A DNA stretch of 56,777 bases from Hysterium pulicare CBS 123377 (taxonomy: Eukaryota > Ascomycota > Dothideomycetes > Hysteriales > Hysteriaceae): NCBI GenBank assembly GCA_000467715.1, contig AJFK01001049.1, positions 1-56,777 on the forward strand. Direction: 5' to 3'. The notes beneath the pieces were generated by a model. It saw nothing but the letters and a program-made list of their open reading frames with translations, searched no databases and was not told where the DNA came from. How positions within the stretch are numbered: the stretch's first letter is position 1; the number at the start of each line of letters is the position of its first letter. Below are positions 1 through 10,634 of this stretch, one piece after another. Position numbers and translations under genes: made by a program.

Positions 1-547
1 GCAAAGAGTTAGCCGTCATTATCCTTTAGTTCAACAGAAGTAGAATGTTCGTACAAGCATAAAGACCACGTCGAGAGCAAAAAAGCTAAGCTTAAGCAGT
101 AGGCGAACCAAATGGAAACATGGCTGCTGTAAACAAGGCAAAGGCATGCAGTATAGGTCAAGCACAGAAATATAGAAATCTTCTCAAATTATCTCGCCGT
201 GCCCCACAATCATTGCACAATCGTAAAGGAAAGCAAAGAGTCCGTCCGCATGACTCGAGAGACTAACTAGCTACAACCAAGAACCCCACCCGAAAAGCCA
301 GTAGTTGTCTGGCCGAGCCGTACACATTTTCTCTAGCCTCCCAACGCGGATAGAGCAGAATAAGGGATCATGATATGGCAACTTTTATGGTGTGATTACC
401 GCCCAGTGCTGAAAAGGGACCAAATCGAGGGGAGTCGTAATGGGGCACTCATAAGTGATGAAATCGTTGAACAGAGCCAACCGGGATGTAGAACCTTGAA
501 CGCTCGAGGACGAGAATTCACGCCGTAAAAGTATGGAAAGATTATGC
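1..547. other. Intergenic, 3' flank of the RNA-binding protein gene
   Basis: No supported gene. The stretch probably holds the 3' UTR of the gene on the minus strand that ends at 548. No tRNA or repeat was seen. Confidence 0.5.
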
Positions 548-2042
548 TTACTGCTCATACGTTAGTGGCTGTCATAAGCAGTGGTAGGAATGAGCACTGA
601 CCTTCATTGGAGCGAAGTTACCATATGGGTGTGAAGGCGGCATACCCATGGAAGGGTAGACTGGCGGAGGAGGTGCAGGCCTGTAAGGGGTACCAGCTGG
701 GCCGGAGTTGTTTTGGCTTCGACCCCAACTAAGTCTGACGCGTGAATTGCCGATGGGGTAGCCTTGCATTTGGTTGATGGCCATTTCGGCGGCATGTCGC
801 TGAACGAACTGCACGAATCCACATCCCTTGCCAGGAGGGATCTTGACATAGGTGATTTCACCAAAGCCCTGGAAGAAGGAACGGAGTTCATCCTCGGTGA
901 CATAGCCTGAGAGGCCGCCAACGAAGACAGTCGTGTTGTTCGGGTCGGTAAATTGATTCATGGGTTGAGGAGCGCCATAGTAGCCCATCGGTGGAGCACC
1001 CATCGAGTACATCCCCAGCGGGCCACCAGGTTGCATGCCCATGGCACCTCCAGGTCCAGCGGGCCCACCGCTCTTGTTCTTTGGCGTGGCAGTCGAGATG
1101 CGCATTGGACGGTTACCGCAATACACACCCTGCATTTCAGTCAAGGCGCGTTGTTGGTCACCCTCATCCGCAAAACGCACAAAACCATAGCCTCGGGAGA
1201 GGCCGCTGATTGGGTCCGACATGATTTTAGCAGATTTGCAGGAGGGGAACTTGTTCTGGAATAGAGAAACCAAGACATATTCATTTACCTCCGGGCCAAG
1301 ATCGCCAACAAAGATGGAGTACTCTGGACCGCGGTCATCGCGGCTATCACGAAAGATTATTAATTTGGTCATGCGGATAGCAACTTTGCTGAGGAGTAAC
1401 TTACCTGCGATCAGCCAGACCACCACCGGAGGCCCAGTTAAGCTTGAAGGGGCGGTTCGAATTGGGGATGAGTTGACCGTTAAGTGTGAGAGCCTTGGCA
1501 GCAGCAGCGGCCGTTGGGAAATCAACGAAGCAGTATCCGGCATTACTGCTACTGATTAGTTAGCTTAATAGACGTGAGAGGTTTGATTCGTCCGCTTACC
1601 CGGAGAACTTGTCGCGAATCATTTTCACGTTGACCTGTTCGCCCATTCCATACCAGATGCTCCGAACGAAATTCTCGTCGATCCAAGGCTCTAGTTCGCC
1701 CATCCTAGAAAACTGTGTTAGATATTGTCTTGCTCGGAATTGGCTAGAAAATCCGGCTTCTTTTTCGGGGCCAGGGTCGCACCGCCATGTATCTGCTTAT
1801 ACCGTGTTCATCGCCAAATTTTCAGTATAGACTTACCAAAGCGTAGTCTTGCTGTCGCCGCCCTGCTGGTCTCCACCAGAACCACCTGGCGCGCCCATGT
1901 TGCCACCCTGGAACTGACCGGCAGCGCTCTCAATGGGTTGTCCCATTTGAGGCTGTTGTTGTTGCGCGCCGGCGCCGCCAGGCGCATCGCCTTGTTCCGT
2001 ACCCTGCTGGCCTTGGAAGGAATCGTAGTTTTGAAAGCTCAT
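548..2042 (-). CDS. Three-RRM mRNA-binding protein, Csx1/Nam8/TIA-1-like
   Basis: Likely binds U-rich mRNA to control stability or splicing, as Csx1/Nam8/Ngr1/TIA-1 relatives do. Inferred exons: 2042-1837, 1704-1600, 1545-1405, 1343-602 and 550-548; they join in frame to 398 aa. A Gln/Gly-rich N-terminus (about residues 1-65) precedes RRM1 (about 68-148, starting LWMGELEPW), RRM2 (about 160-240, SIFVGDLGPEV and GYGFVRF) and RRM3 (about 285-360, TVFVGGLSG and GCGFVQF). The tail is Pro-rich. A 33-nt in-frame stretch in RRM2 (about 1269-1301) has intron-like ends but encodes conserved family sequence, so I keep it as coding. Oddly, the last coding exon is only the TAA stop, behind an intron with a CTAAC branch site. 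Retaining that intron would instead append nine residues (VSAHSYHCL). The start is the first ATG before the Gln-rich segment. Confidence 0.88.
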
Positions 2043-2171
2043 AGTGACAGTATGTTCCTAGTCGATTGAACCGAAGGTAAAGCAATATATTGATGACCGC
2101 CGGAAGGAAATGCCAGTTGCCAAAAGACTGAGGTGAGATGTAGAGTCGAAGTTTGATGTTCCAAAGAGGAC

Positions 2172-2250
2172 CTGTTTCATTGTAGTTTATACGTTAGCGT
2201 TGGTGAAATAAAGTTCGGCTGTCAAACGGCAGGCGCTCGTGGACACTTAC
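2172..2250 (-). other. Probable 5' UTR intron of the RNA-binding protein gene
   Basis: On the minus strand a GTAAGT donor at 2250 is followed by a CAG acceptor at 2172, giving a 79-nt intron about 130 nt upstream of the ATG. Length and ends match the coding introns here. No transcript evidence is available. Confidence 0.45.
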
Positions 2251-3950
2251 CGTTATAACCCGATTGAAAGCTCTTCACCGTAAACGGATTGCTGTTGATG
2301 ACAGAAGCGTCGGAAAGGCGCGCACAAAGGGAAGCTGGAGAAGCTGAATCGAGAGTCGAAAACAGAGATGAGGGATAATTGAAAGAGAATATCCGAGTTA
2401 AGACTGTGGTGGACGAACTCCAGTACGCGCAAATCCTAGTGAACGAGAGGCCGTCTCTGATGGGGATTGACCAAGTGGAAACAGGTCACTCGCGAATCTA
2501 CACTTCGGTCAGGAGGGTGACACTCAATGGATCACATGCACGAAGGGGAGCTGTAGCACGAGGCTCGCCAGGCACCTAACGTCTTTGTTGAAAGACGGCC
2601 GCTTCAGCGCATCCAAGCTCTGCACGACTACGCGACAGAACAGCCGTTGCAGCAGCTGTGTCGCCGTCCCAAGGAAGAGCTATGCCAATGGCTCCTTCAC
2701 TTGAGCGACAGGCAACCAGCAATGCAAGGAGACTGCGCGAGCAAGGACGCCAATGGCACGGCGAAGGGCTGTGTGCTCGGCGTGGTGTTGCGATGAGCAA
2801 GCTGGGGCACGCCAAGGCCGTGAAGAAAATTGTGAGGGGAAACGCACCGAAGACGACAGCAGATGGGTAATGCAATGAGAATAGAGTGGCAACCCCTGGA
2901 AGAGCAGAAATCAGGAACACCCGCAACGCAAAGGAAGACAAGACTGGAAGGTATCAGCACACGCAAGCCGTCGATGGAGGATTATTGTAGGGATAGTGGA
3001 GGTGGTAGGTTCGAAGGCGGGGGCGACGAGCAAAAGAACAGGCCTTGAAGCGAGCAGAGCCGGAGCCAATCCGCAAAGAGGTCATGTGCGAGAGGACGCA
3101 AGAATTCACTGCACGCAGCAGCGCAATGGCTGCGGCTCCAATTAACTGGGGGGCTGAATCAAGCTTTGGCCGATCTGCGATGGCCTTCATTTATTTCGTG
3201 CGTCTCAGTGGTTCGTCACACCCGCCTTGCAAGGCTGCCACGCTGCGAACTCAGATCTGGCCGTCTGTCTGGCCTGGAATTCGACCATTGGCCGCGGGCT
3301 GACGATATTGAGGAGGAGCTTCTGCACGGTCGGTGGTAGGTGGGTGGGTTATTAATAGTGTCCACATGTGCGTCTTCCTCTGCACGATTTCCTGCATGAA
3401 GCGGTGATCGCGGCGCTCTAGGATGCGCCATGACTTGTCACATCGAATATGTCTCTCTTCGGCGCCCGCATTGCAAAAGGCAGCTCGCCTGCCCATTCGC
3501 ACTGTGGCTGCAGTGCAGCGGCGAGCTGAAGGGGAACGTCGAAGCCTTGTCGGCGAGCACCTTTGGGCAGCAGTCGCATGTTTGGATCCTGGTCGCAACA
3601 GTGCCAGAGACCTGGAATTTGCACCATCGCGATTCCGTCTCTGGCCACTGAGCGAAGAGGTGAGCTTCCGCAAACAGGTACCATTACTTCACGCCCCTGC
3701 TCGACGACGTCGAATGAGATACGCCAAGCGTCTGGAACCGTTTCTGTGTAACACATGGTTAATCGAGGTTATTGGACGTCAGCATTCTTCATCTTGTCAT
3801 GTCGCATGTTCGTTGAGAATTGTCAAAATATGGATTTCTGTGGTATAATGTTACGGACTCCGGCCAAATGACATCTTCGGCGCGCAATGGTAAAGTCATT
3901 AAAAAAGTGTCCCAGCCGAAAATTGCTCCGATCGTTATTCATCTCTCATC
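2251..3950. other. Intergenic, no recognisable gene
   Basis: Holds the upstream region of the RNA-binding protein gene (minus) and the 3' flank of scytalone dehydratase (minus). Open frames of 60-140 codons overlap each other on both strands and read as unrecognisable, Cys/Arg/Ser-rich sequence, so I treat them as chance. Confidence 0.5.
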
Positions 3951-4654
3951 TTACGCTCTCGCAGGAATGCCGTTCGCCTGCTTAGCCTCTCCGAACGAGT
4001 CTCTCCCATCCGCGAACACCTTGTCGAAGTCATACTCGAACCACCTGATATCCGGGCTCAATCCGGCGAACTTCCATACACCGTCGACCTTCTTGTACCA
4101 GTGTGTGTTGGTGCTATGGGCATGTCCCTTGACAGCAACTTTGGCTCGCGTTTCGTCGGTATATTTCTGATGTGGGACACGAAGTTGGTGGTAGCCAATG
4201 ATCTCGTCATCTGAGACCTTCTCCCACTTGGTGCCGCCGATGAAATGCTGGGTCTTGAGGAGGGGGTTTCCAAGTACAGCAGGGTCAGACGCCATCTGGA
4301 TGAACTCGTCTGCCGGCATGGCCTCCCAGATCTTATCAAGGAAAGAACGGTAGTCAATCTGTACGGAGAGCCTCGTCAGGATATAAGCCGGAAAGTTGAA
4401 GTCGAGAGCGAACTTACCCTCAATGTCGGCGCAATGCATTTGCTTAGACGTTCCCAATCCTACTCCTATGTAAGTCTTCGCCGCATATGTCTCTCTTTAC
4501 GCACGACACACCTTGCTGTCGTAGCTATCCGCCCACTCAAAGCAAGCCGCCTGGCAGCCGAGCACATCTATCTCCAATCAGCAATCTCAATCAGTTAAGT
4601 TAGTTCATAAAACTGGTTCTGACCTTCAAACGAGGGGTTCTGGTGCTTGGCCAT
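3951..4654 (-). CDS. SCD1: Scytalone dehydratase (DHN-melanin biosynthesis)
   Basis: Dehydrates scytalone to 1,3,8-trihydroxynaphthalene and vermelone to 1,8-dihydroxynaphthalene in DHN-melanin synthesis. Exons 4654-4624, 4567-4512, 4459-4418 and 4358-3951 join in frame to 178 aa, close to the family's usual ~170-190. The fold is a NTF2-like cone. Against the Magnaporthe enzyme, numbering is shifted by 4. The catalytic set is present: Y26 and D27 (WADSYDSKDW), Y46 (IDYRSF), H81 (TQHFIGG), H106 (RVPHQ), S125 and N127 (HAHSTNTHW). V71 matches the V75 position whose V75M change gives resistance to carpropamid-type inhibitors in Magnaporthe; here it is the sensitive-type Val. No polyketide synthase or naphthol reductase lies within the window, so it is not clustered here. 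The enzyme looks complete and functional. Confidence 0.96.
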
Positions 4655-5685
4655 TATGATAACGTATACTACTTTGACGTGTCTGGGAACTTTGGTTGTA
4701 AGTTTCGCAACTGGAAGATGTTCGTCACTATAATGCAGGAACGAGCTCATGAACATGAAATTAAGGCTTTATACATGTTATAACTCCGTCATAGCATAGG
4801 GCTGGTATTGAGCTCTAGATCGGCTCCCCATCTTCTGCGAGGGGGAGGTCCGAAGCACGGAAGTGTGGGGCTTCCCGAAGCCATCATCCAGAAAAGCGCG
4901 GAGCCGGCAGCATGCTGGTAACGGGAGTGCCTGGAAGTGCGACCGTTTGTGTTGTCGGACACTTCTCCCTGGGGATGTTGGTTGCTGAGAGAGTGACTGC
5001 CCATCATCAAGTCTCGGAAGGAGCTTCGGGAAGCTTGGGCCATCTCCACTAGCTTCTCAGAAGACGCATCTCAAATTTCTCATCCATCCTCTTTCAAAGC
5101 ACGGCATACAGAATTACATGATATTCGAACATCGCTTGAGCTGCTTCTGCCGTATACCCACGTCGGTCAAACCTCACATACCGCATTGTCCAGTCATATA
5201 TGCTCTGGAATGACTTCACACACATGACGGGCGTCCCAACGCCAGTTCAACTAAAGAGCTAACACGAATCCTTGTAGCAAAGAGCAACAAAATCAGTGAT
5301 GTCTTTCGAGAAAGCTTCAACCTCGCAGGGATTCAGCTGTTTGCCCTATGTTGGTTTACAGGTGGAACAAGGTCTGATCCTTGGGGCCATAAAGTTCAGC
5401 CGCAGCCACCTCTACCGAGTGGCAGACAGAAGCAGTTCATAATTTACGCCATCTTCATGCTGTTGCTTGCGCAATGTGTTATTTCATTTGGTTTGTCTAT
5501 TCTTCGTTCGGACATCTCATTCGACCTCAATAGAAACAGCGTCTTAGACATCAAGACCGAACAATCGCGGAACCTCGGATTTTCTCGTTTCGTGTGTACT
5601 GACTTTAACTATCTGCGTCTGGTCCGCTCTTCATCTTAATGTTCCATCCAAGCAACTTAGTCTGTCGCAAAGAAATATTTGACGG
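4655..5685. other. Intergenic, promoter side of scytalone dehydratase
   Basis: Upstream region of the scytalone dehydratase gene. A plus-strand open frame (about 5283-5639) contains a hydrophobic segment near 5445-5500, but I cannot match it to a family. It could be an eroded N-terminal part of the pseudogene that follows, or chance. Confidence 0.4.
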
Positions 5686-6302
5686 ATGAAATGGATTCCG
5701 CTTGGTATCTTTGCACCGGAACTTTGTCGTATCAACCGCTTTTACGCAATACCTTACCGCCAGTTGGCTACATTGTGAGATCAAGAAAGATGGCAAATAT
5801 CGCAATCTAATATTGGTGATGCAAGAGTAGAGGTTCCTCCGGCAAACTGACGAGTTGCAGGCCACCGGAGCGACTCCAAAAGCAGAATCGGAAAATCAGA
5901 AATGGTCCATCACTCAACGCTACTTCGCTGGCATGGGAGGTGTAACTGTTGAATGTGGAGAAAGCTTCGATGGAGCCTCGCAAAATCAGCCTCACTGCGG
6001 AGAGAGTCAGATTGCTTTCATTTCTCGGACGTCTATAACATGTTCCAGAAAGCCAAAAGTGTGAACAGAGCAAGGCGGACGGGTTAGCGAAGTCGCTCGC
6101 ATGCCTTCAAGCCAGCTGGATGATACTTCAAATCATTGGTCGTTTGGTTGCTCGAATTCCCATTACGCTACTCGAAATCCACACTGTCGGCCATGTTCTC
6201 TGCGCATTGGTGTTGTACTTGCTTTGGTGGATCAAGGCCTTAGAATCAAGGACCCAATGGCATTACCCCGAGAAGATTCGATGGTTCCAACTATCTGCTT
6301 GA
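5686..6302 (+). pseudogene. Decayed fungal multi-pass membrane-protein gene
   Basis: Pieces of one uncharacterised fungal membrane-protein family appear in order but in three frames. 5686-5721 reads WIPLGIFAPE. From 5720 a second frame reads VVSTAFTQYLTASWLHCEI. About 5903-5968 reads WSITQRYFAGMGGVTVE, the family's W-x2-T-x4-A-x-MGG block. 6069-6302 in a third frame reads SKADGLAKSLACLQASW and then LLEIHTVGHVLCALVLYLLWW. Intact members carry these blocks in one protein with several transmembrane helices; I know of no assigned function. The FAPE-to-VVST step is a single-base frame change inside a conserved run with no room for an intron, and stops lie between later blocks. This points to a pseudogene rather than a spliced gene. 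The family match is from memory of similar proteins, not a search. Confidence 0.7.
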
Positions 6303-7763
6303 GCGGGCAAAATGATGGCATTTCAGAAATGAGATGCATGGCTTATATTCCGCGGTCTGGAAGACTTACCGCACCGAATACGGTTCCATCTGCCGACACA
6401 GATCCTGAATCGGCTCTACGGCCTCATTTCACTCACTTCTCAGTGGGATCAGCAGCTACGATGGATCCGAGAAGATGTATGTGATCAAAATTTCCTTTAT
6501 ATCAACGTGTATGTTTCTACTTAGATGATTGAAGCCTAATCTATCCAGTCCTTGGACCGCTGCGCGACTTTCATCTTGGTACGAAAACCATATCTCGAAC
6601 TCCTTTGGTCCATCACGTCGGCTATCTACCAAAAATAAGGCACTGGAGATTGCACCTGAGCACCGCGTTTTCTTTCAGCACCTCTAAGGAAACAACTTTG
6701 TTATATTTCTGGATTAAGAGATGGGTCTTACATACATCGTTATTCAAAGAAGACTTCGGTCTGAAACAGAGATTCGAAGTCGTAGACTGGGTCCAATCAA
6801 CCTTCAGCACACTCGATGCTCTATCTTAGATTTCAGTAGTACAATACAAGCTTGCGAGGTTGGATGGATCTAAGAACGGGATTAGGGATAGGGTCACTAA
6901 TGTGACGAAATACTTTTAGGAGGGGAGCAGATCTGATGGTGAGGTGGGGTTGTGAGTACAGTGACGGTAAAAATAGATAGGGAGGATAATCTGATTGAGT
7001 GGACGATCCGTTTTCCGGGCCTCGCCGTGGCAATTGACCGGTTCGGAGCTACAAATGCATGTAGTGGGTTTTTCGTTCTCCTTCCTCTTGTAGGTCGAAC
7101 CATCTGTAACTGTCTTTTCATAGCAACGATGGTAGATTGAACTCTCCACAAAGTTAGGTCAAACCCACTAGACTTGCAGCATCCAGTAGAAACCAGCAAC
7201 GCCTGAGAAAGTAACATCTGCATTGTCCCTAGTTTCTAATTTGAGGTACATGAATACAACAGTAACCAGGAACGTGTACCTTGGCGCATGAAGAGCTCCA
7301 GGAGAGGACGTCACGATACGAATTTCAGCTGGTAGCTGCTATAGCAGAAGTGCTAAACAAAGTGAAAGGAGACCGCAATTGGAAGACTATTCCTTATTCC
7401 TGAGATAAAAATAGATGCAGGACCTCGTATTGATGGCTCAAGCTCACAAACCGTTGTCAATTGATTCAGGGATGCCTGAACGGCGCAGGGAAAAGCAAGA
7501 AATGATCGACTGTGGTCTGTGTGAAAGGCTGTGGCGCAAACTTATTTATTAGAGGGCGGGAGGGCACTTCAAATGCCTTGTCATCATACCTCCCTCTTGG
7601 CATCAATCACAATCTTGGAGCCTCTTCTACTTCAACTTCAGCCCTTCGCTACAAGTACCCTCTTTTCCACACATGCGTATACTTTGTTGAGTATCTATCC
7701 CACGTCACTCGCTGATTCGTCTCTGAATACTTGTTTCGCGCCTTCCGCCAATTGACCTGCGCA
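6303..7763. other. Intergenic, possible pseudogene tail and Maf promoter
   Basis: Frames at 6303-6830 may be the eroded 3' part of the membrane-protein pseudogene but contain no block I can recognise. The part from about 7230 on is the upstream region of the Maf-like gene. Confidence 0.4.
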
Positions 7764-8700
7764 ATGGCTAGTTTAACTCCCAGTGAACCCCCACCATCGT
7801 ATGAAGATGCATCGAGACCAGGCTCCGCTCCTAATGTTGCCAATACCCCCAATCGACCAGGTCCACCTCCTTCTCCTCGAGGACCACCACTCCGACTACC
7901 TTTACCCCTAGAATTACCGGCTCTGCTCTCCCTAAGAGGCAAGCGAGTTATACTGGCATCGAAGTCACCGCGGCGAAGACAGCTTCTAGCTCAGGTGAGT
8001 ATTTGAACGAGAAGTAGAGGAACTGAATCTAATAGATCTCCAGCTCGGCTTCAACAGCGTCGAAATTGTTCCCTCCGACTACCCCGAAGACCTCCCTAAA
8101 TCCCTGTCTCCCTTCGAATACGTACTCCAAACCTCGCAAAATAAAGCCCTAGAAGTGTATCGGCGAGAGATCGACTCAGACAAGGGCGAACCGGCTCTGA
8201 TCATTGCTGCGGATACGATTGTTGTTAGTCACAACGGACAGATATTGGAAAAACCGAAGAATCAGATTGATCATCTTACCATGTTGAAGACGCTTAGAGA
8301 TACGGGGATCCATAAGGTTTATACAGCTGTGGCGGTTATGACGCCGTTGGAGAGCGCTAAGGATCCAGGGTATGCGCTGGAGGCGCATGTTGAGGAGACG
8401 TCTGTGAAGTTTGATGATAAAGGTATAGTATTCCTCTACCAGAGTCACGAGTATACGCTTATCATTGTGATAGTGACGGACGATCTGATACTTGCGTACG
8501 TCAAAACGCGAGATGGTGTGGACAAGGCTGGCGGTTATGGTATTCAAGGCACAGGCTCCATTCTCATCGAAAGGATAGAAGGCACATACGACAACGTTGT
8601 GGGTCTACCTCTGCGGCCTCTGCTGCAGCTTATGGAAAAGATTTTGGATCCCGACTATGAGGAGAAGCTGGAGTATGACGATCCCGATGACCAAGCCTAG
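7764..8700 (+). CDS. Maf-like nucleotide pyrophosphatase (ASMTL/HAM1-type Maf domain)
   Basis: Maf proteins hydrolyse non-canonical or modified nucleoside triphosphates (dTTP, UTP, m5UTP and similar) to monophosphates and pyrophosphate, a house-cleaning role. Exons 7764-7994, 8044-8422 and 8474-8700 join in frame to 278 aa. The first 55 residues are a Pro-rich extension (EPPPSYEDASRPG), absent from bacterial Maf. The Maf domain then starts at about residue 58 with the signature ASKSPRRRQLL. It continues with IAADTIVV, the LEKP block and GYGIQGTGS, which are the conserved Maf positions. The C-terminus is acidic (EEKLEYDDPDDQA). Intron 2 is 51 nt. Fungal orthologues commonly have this architecture. 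The neighbours have no evident link to this role. Confidence 0.93.
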
Positions 8701-9688
8701 TTGATCAAGGTAGATAGGGCACGGATGAGCAAGAGCACAGGTCGTAGCCTCGTAATCAATAGGGCTCGGCCTTTCGCCTTACCATCTGTGCCTTGGAGTC
8801 TCCAAATATCTGGTGCATCACATCGAGGAGAGGCGATTTCCAGGATAAGGGCGATCAACCACCAAGCATTATCATATGACGTACTGAAGCTTGGACATTA
8901 TGTACTCATATCGGCCAAAAGGAGTCAAAAACGTCGAGATGAGCATTATTTCCTTCGCGACGATGTCCACGCCCTAACTCCAATGAAACTCATGCCATCA
9001 CAAACGATCCAAACTATGTCCTAATCGCTCGAGGGTGCCAAACTAGAAATGGAACCTTCAGGTCCGGCGCTTTGTAGATACTACGGGGGATACTTACCGA
9101 AGGCGTTCAAAGAGTCGATACTTTCCCGTAGACGTCGATATTTAGAGATGCGTATGGACATATAACAAAATCAATGGAGCCGTTGAACAATCCCTCTTCA
9201 TCTTGACCTTCCCACTGCACCACAGCAGCTATCAGCCAAGTAAGAAAACCCGCAGAATAGTTTATTCCTCTGATTCGATAGCCTTTATATCTACTTCCAG
9301 CAGTAGTATCCAAGCATCGATAACCCTCTTAATCTAGTGCCTCACTGCTTGAATCATAAAAATATACTGAAGAAGCAGCCAGATGTTGGAGCGAGACAAT
9401 GGAGTAGGTCAGCACCTAGAGTCTGAAGCATAAAGGAGATTCGTACATATCTGAGCTTCTTGCAGACATGCTAGATGTTCCTCAATGATCAATTGTTCAG
9501 ACATCATATATAAAACTGGCCGTCTTGAAATTTATGAGTCAACCCCAAAGGCCCGAGCACCTTCCTATTCCAGCACACCGTCTACGACCACGAAAGATTG
9601 CAGGCAGAATCCTTCGTGACTCAAACAAAGCATCATAAAATGTACATCACTATGACTGCAAGCCCAACGTCCCCCTCGCTCATCCACT
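8701..9688. other. Intergenic between the Maf-like and GNAT genes
   Basis: 3' flank of the Maf-like gene and promoter of the acetyltransferase gene, both on the plus strand. Short open frames (8701-9024 +, 9107-9313 -) show no family features. Confidence 0.5.
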
Positions 9689-10455
9689 ATGTATCCCATC
9701 ATCTCCACCCCCCGCCTCCGCCTCACCCTCCTAACCTCGCATGAAGACGGCTTAGAACATCTAGCATGGTTCCATCAAATATGGGCGGACGAAGTAGCTA
9801 CGCAATGGAAGTATGTTCCAGAACACATCCACAGCAACTCAAACCCTCTTGAAAAACCAATCGATTTCATGTTTCTAACCAAAATACCAGTATCCGAGGC
9901 CGTAGCACCTCTCTCGCCCATAGTCAAGAATGGATGCAAAAACAGCTCGATCCAGCCGGCACCGCAATGATAATGTATGCAGTCCATGCGTCTCAGAACT
10001 CGTCTAGTCAAGAAGGAAAAAGTAACGAACTCGAACCCGACCCCGAATCAAAAGAGAAAGAGAAAGAGAAAGAACGGCTTTGGGATCTCATTGGTATAGT
10101 GAGCCTCCGCCCGAACTCAGAACCATACCTACCATCACCGCCACCCCCTCCAGACTCCATAGAAAAGGAACTCGAGATCCAGTGTCTGAGCTATCAGTTT
10201 CTGCAAGAGTATTCCGGGAAGGGGTATGCGACTGAAGCGGCTTCCGCACTGCTATCCCACTACGCGAAGTTCGAAGAGGGGAGTGACAAGCTGAAGTACG
10301 TAGAAGCTGCGGTGGGTCGTGAGAATCCAGCGAGTATTCGAGTGATTGAAAAGCTTGGGATGGAGCAGATAGGCTTGAAGGTGGAGAAGGAAGGGGCGTT
10401 TTTGGCTGGGGAGTGGCGGGAGCCGGGGTTTTGGGTGTATGGGAAGTATATGTAA
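9689..10455 (+). CDS. GNAT-family N-acetyltransferase (RimJ/RimL-like)
   Basis: Predicted to transfer acetyl from acetyl-CoA to an amine; the substrate is unknown. Exons 9689-9810 and 9891-10455 join in frame to 228 aa. The N-terminus TPRLRLTLL is the typical first strand of RimJ-like GNATs. A charged low-complexity insertion (Glu/Lys repeats, about residues 90-105) and a Pro-rich loop (about 122-130) sit before the acetyl-CoA site. The site itself reads YSGKGYATEA, followed by ENPASIRVIEKLGM, the usual GNAT motif B region. The start ATG at 9689 directly precedes the first conserved strand. If the intron were retained the reading frame would stop early, near 9970. The plus-strand gene converges with the dioxygenase-like gene, with 179 bp between stops. 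Confidence 0.88.
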
Positions 10456-10634
10456 AAGACCCTGGTAGAGAAGATTCAGTTGATTGTAATCATAAATACA
10501 CACTTTGCTGTACACTGCTTCAAGATGCCAAAAGGGGCAATTTTTATCCCCACACGCAAACGAATCACGTGAGACCAAATTCCAATCGCATCAGCTCATT
10601 CGTATGCGGAACATAGCGAGCAAGGTTCTCCCCT

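Noticed and set aside
1269-1301. A 33-nt GTAAAT...CAG segment in RRM2 that looks like an intron
   Set aside because: It is shorter than usual introns here and encodes NEYVLVSLFQ, conserved in the protein family.
2576-3848. Cluster of overlapping frames on both strands downstream of scytalone dehydratase
   Set aside because: They contradict each other, match no family and show no plausible splice continuation.
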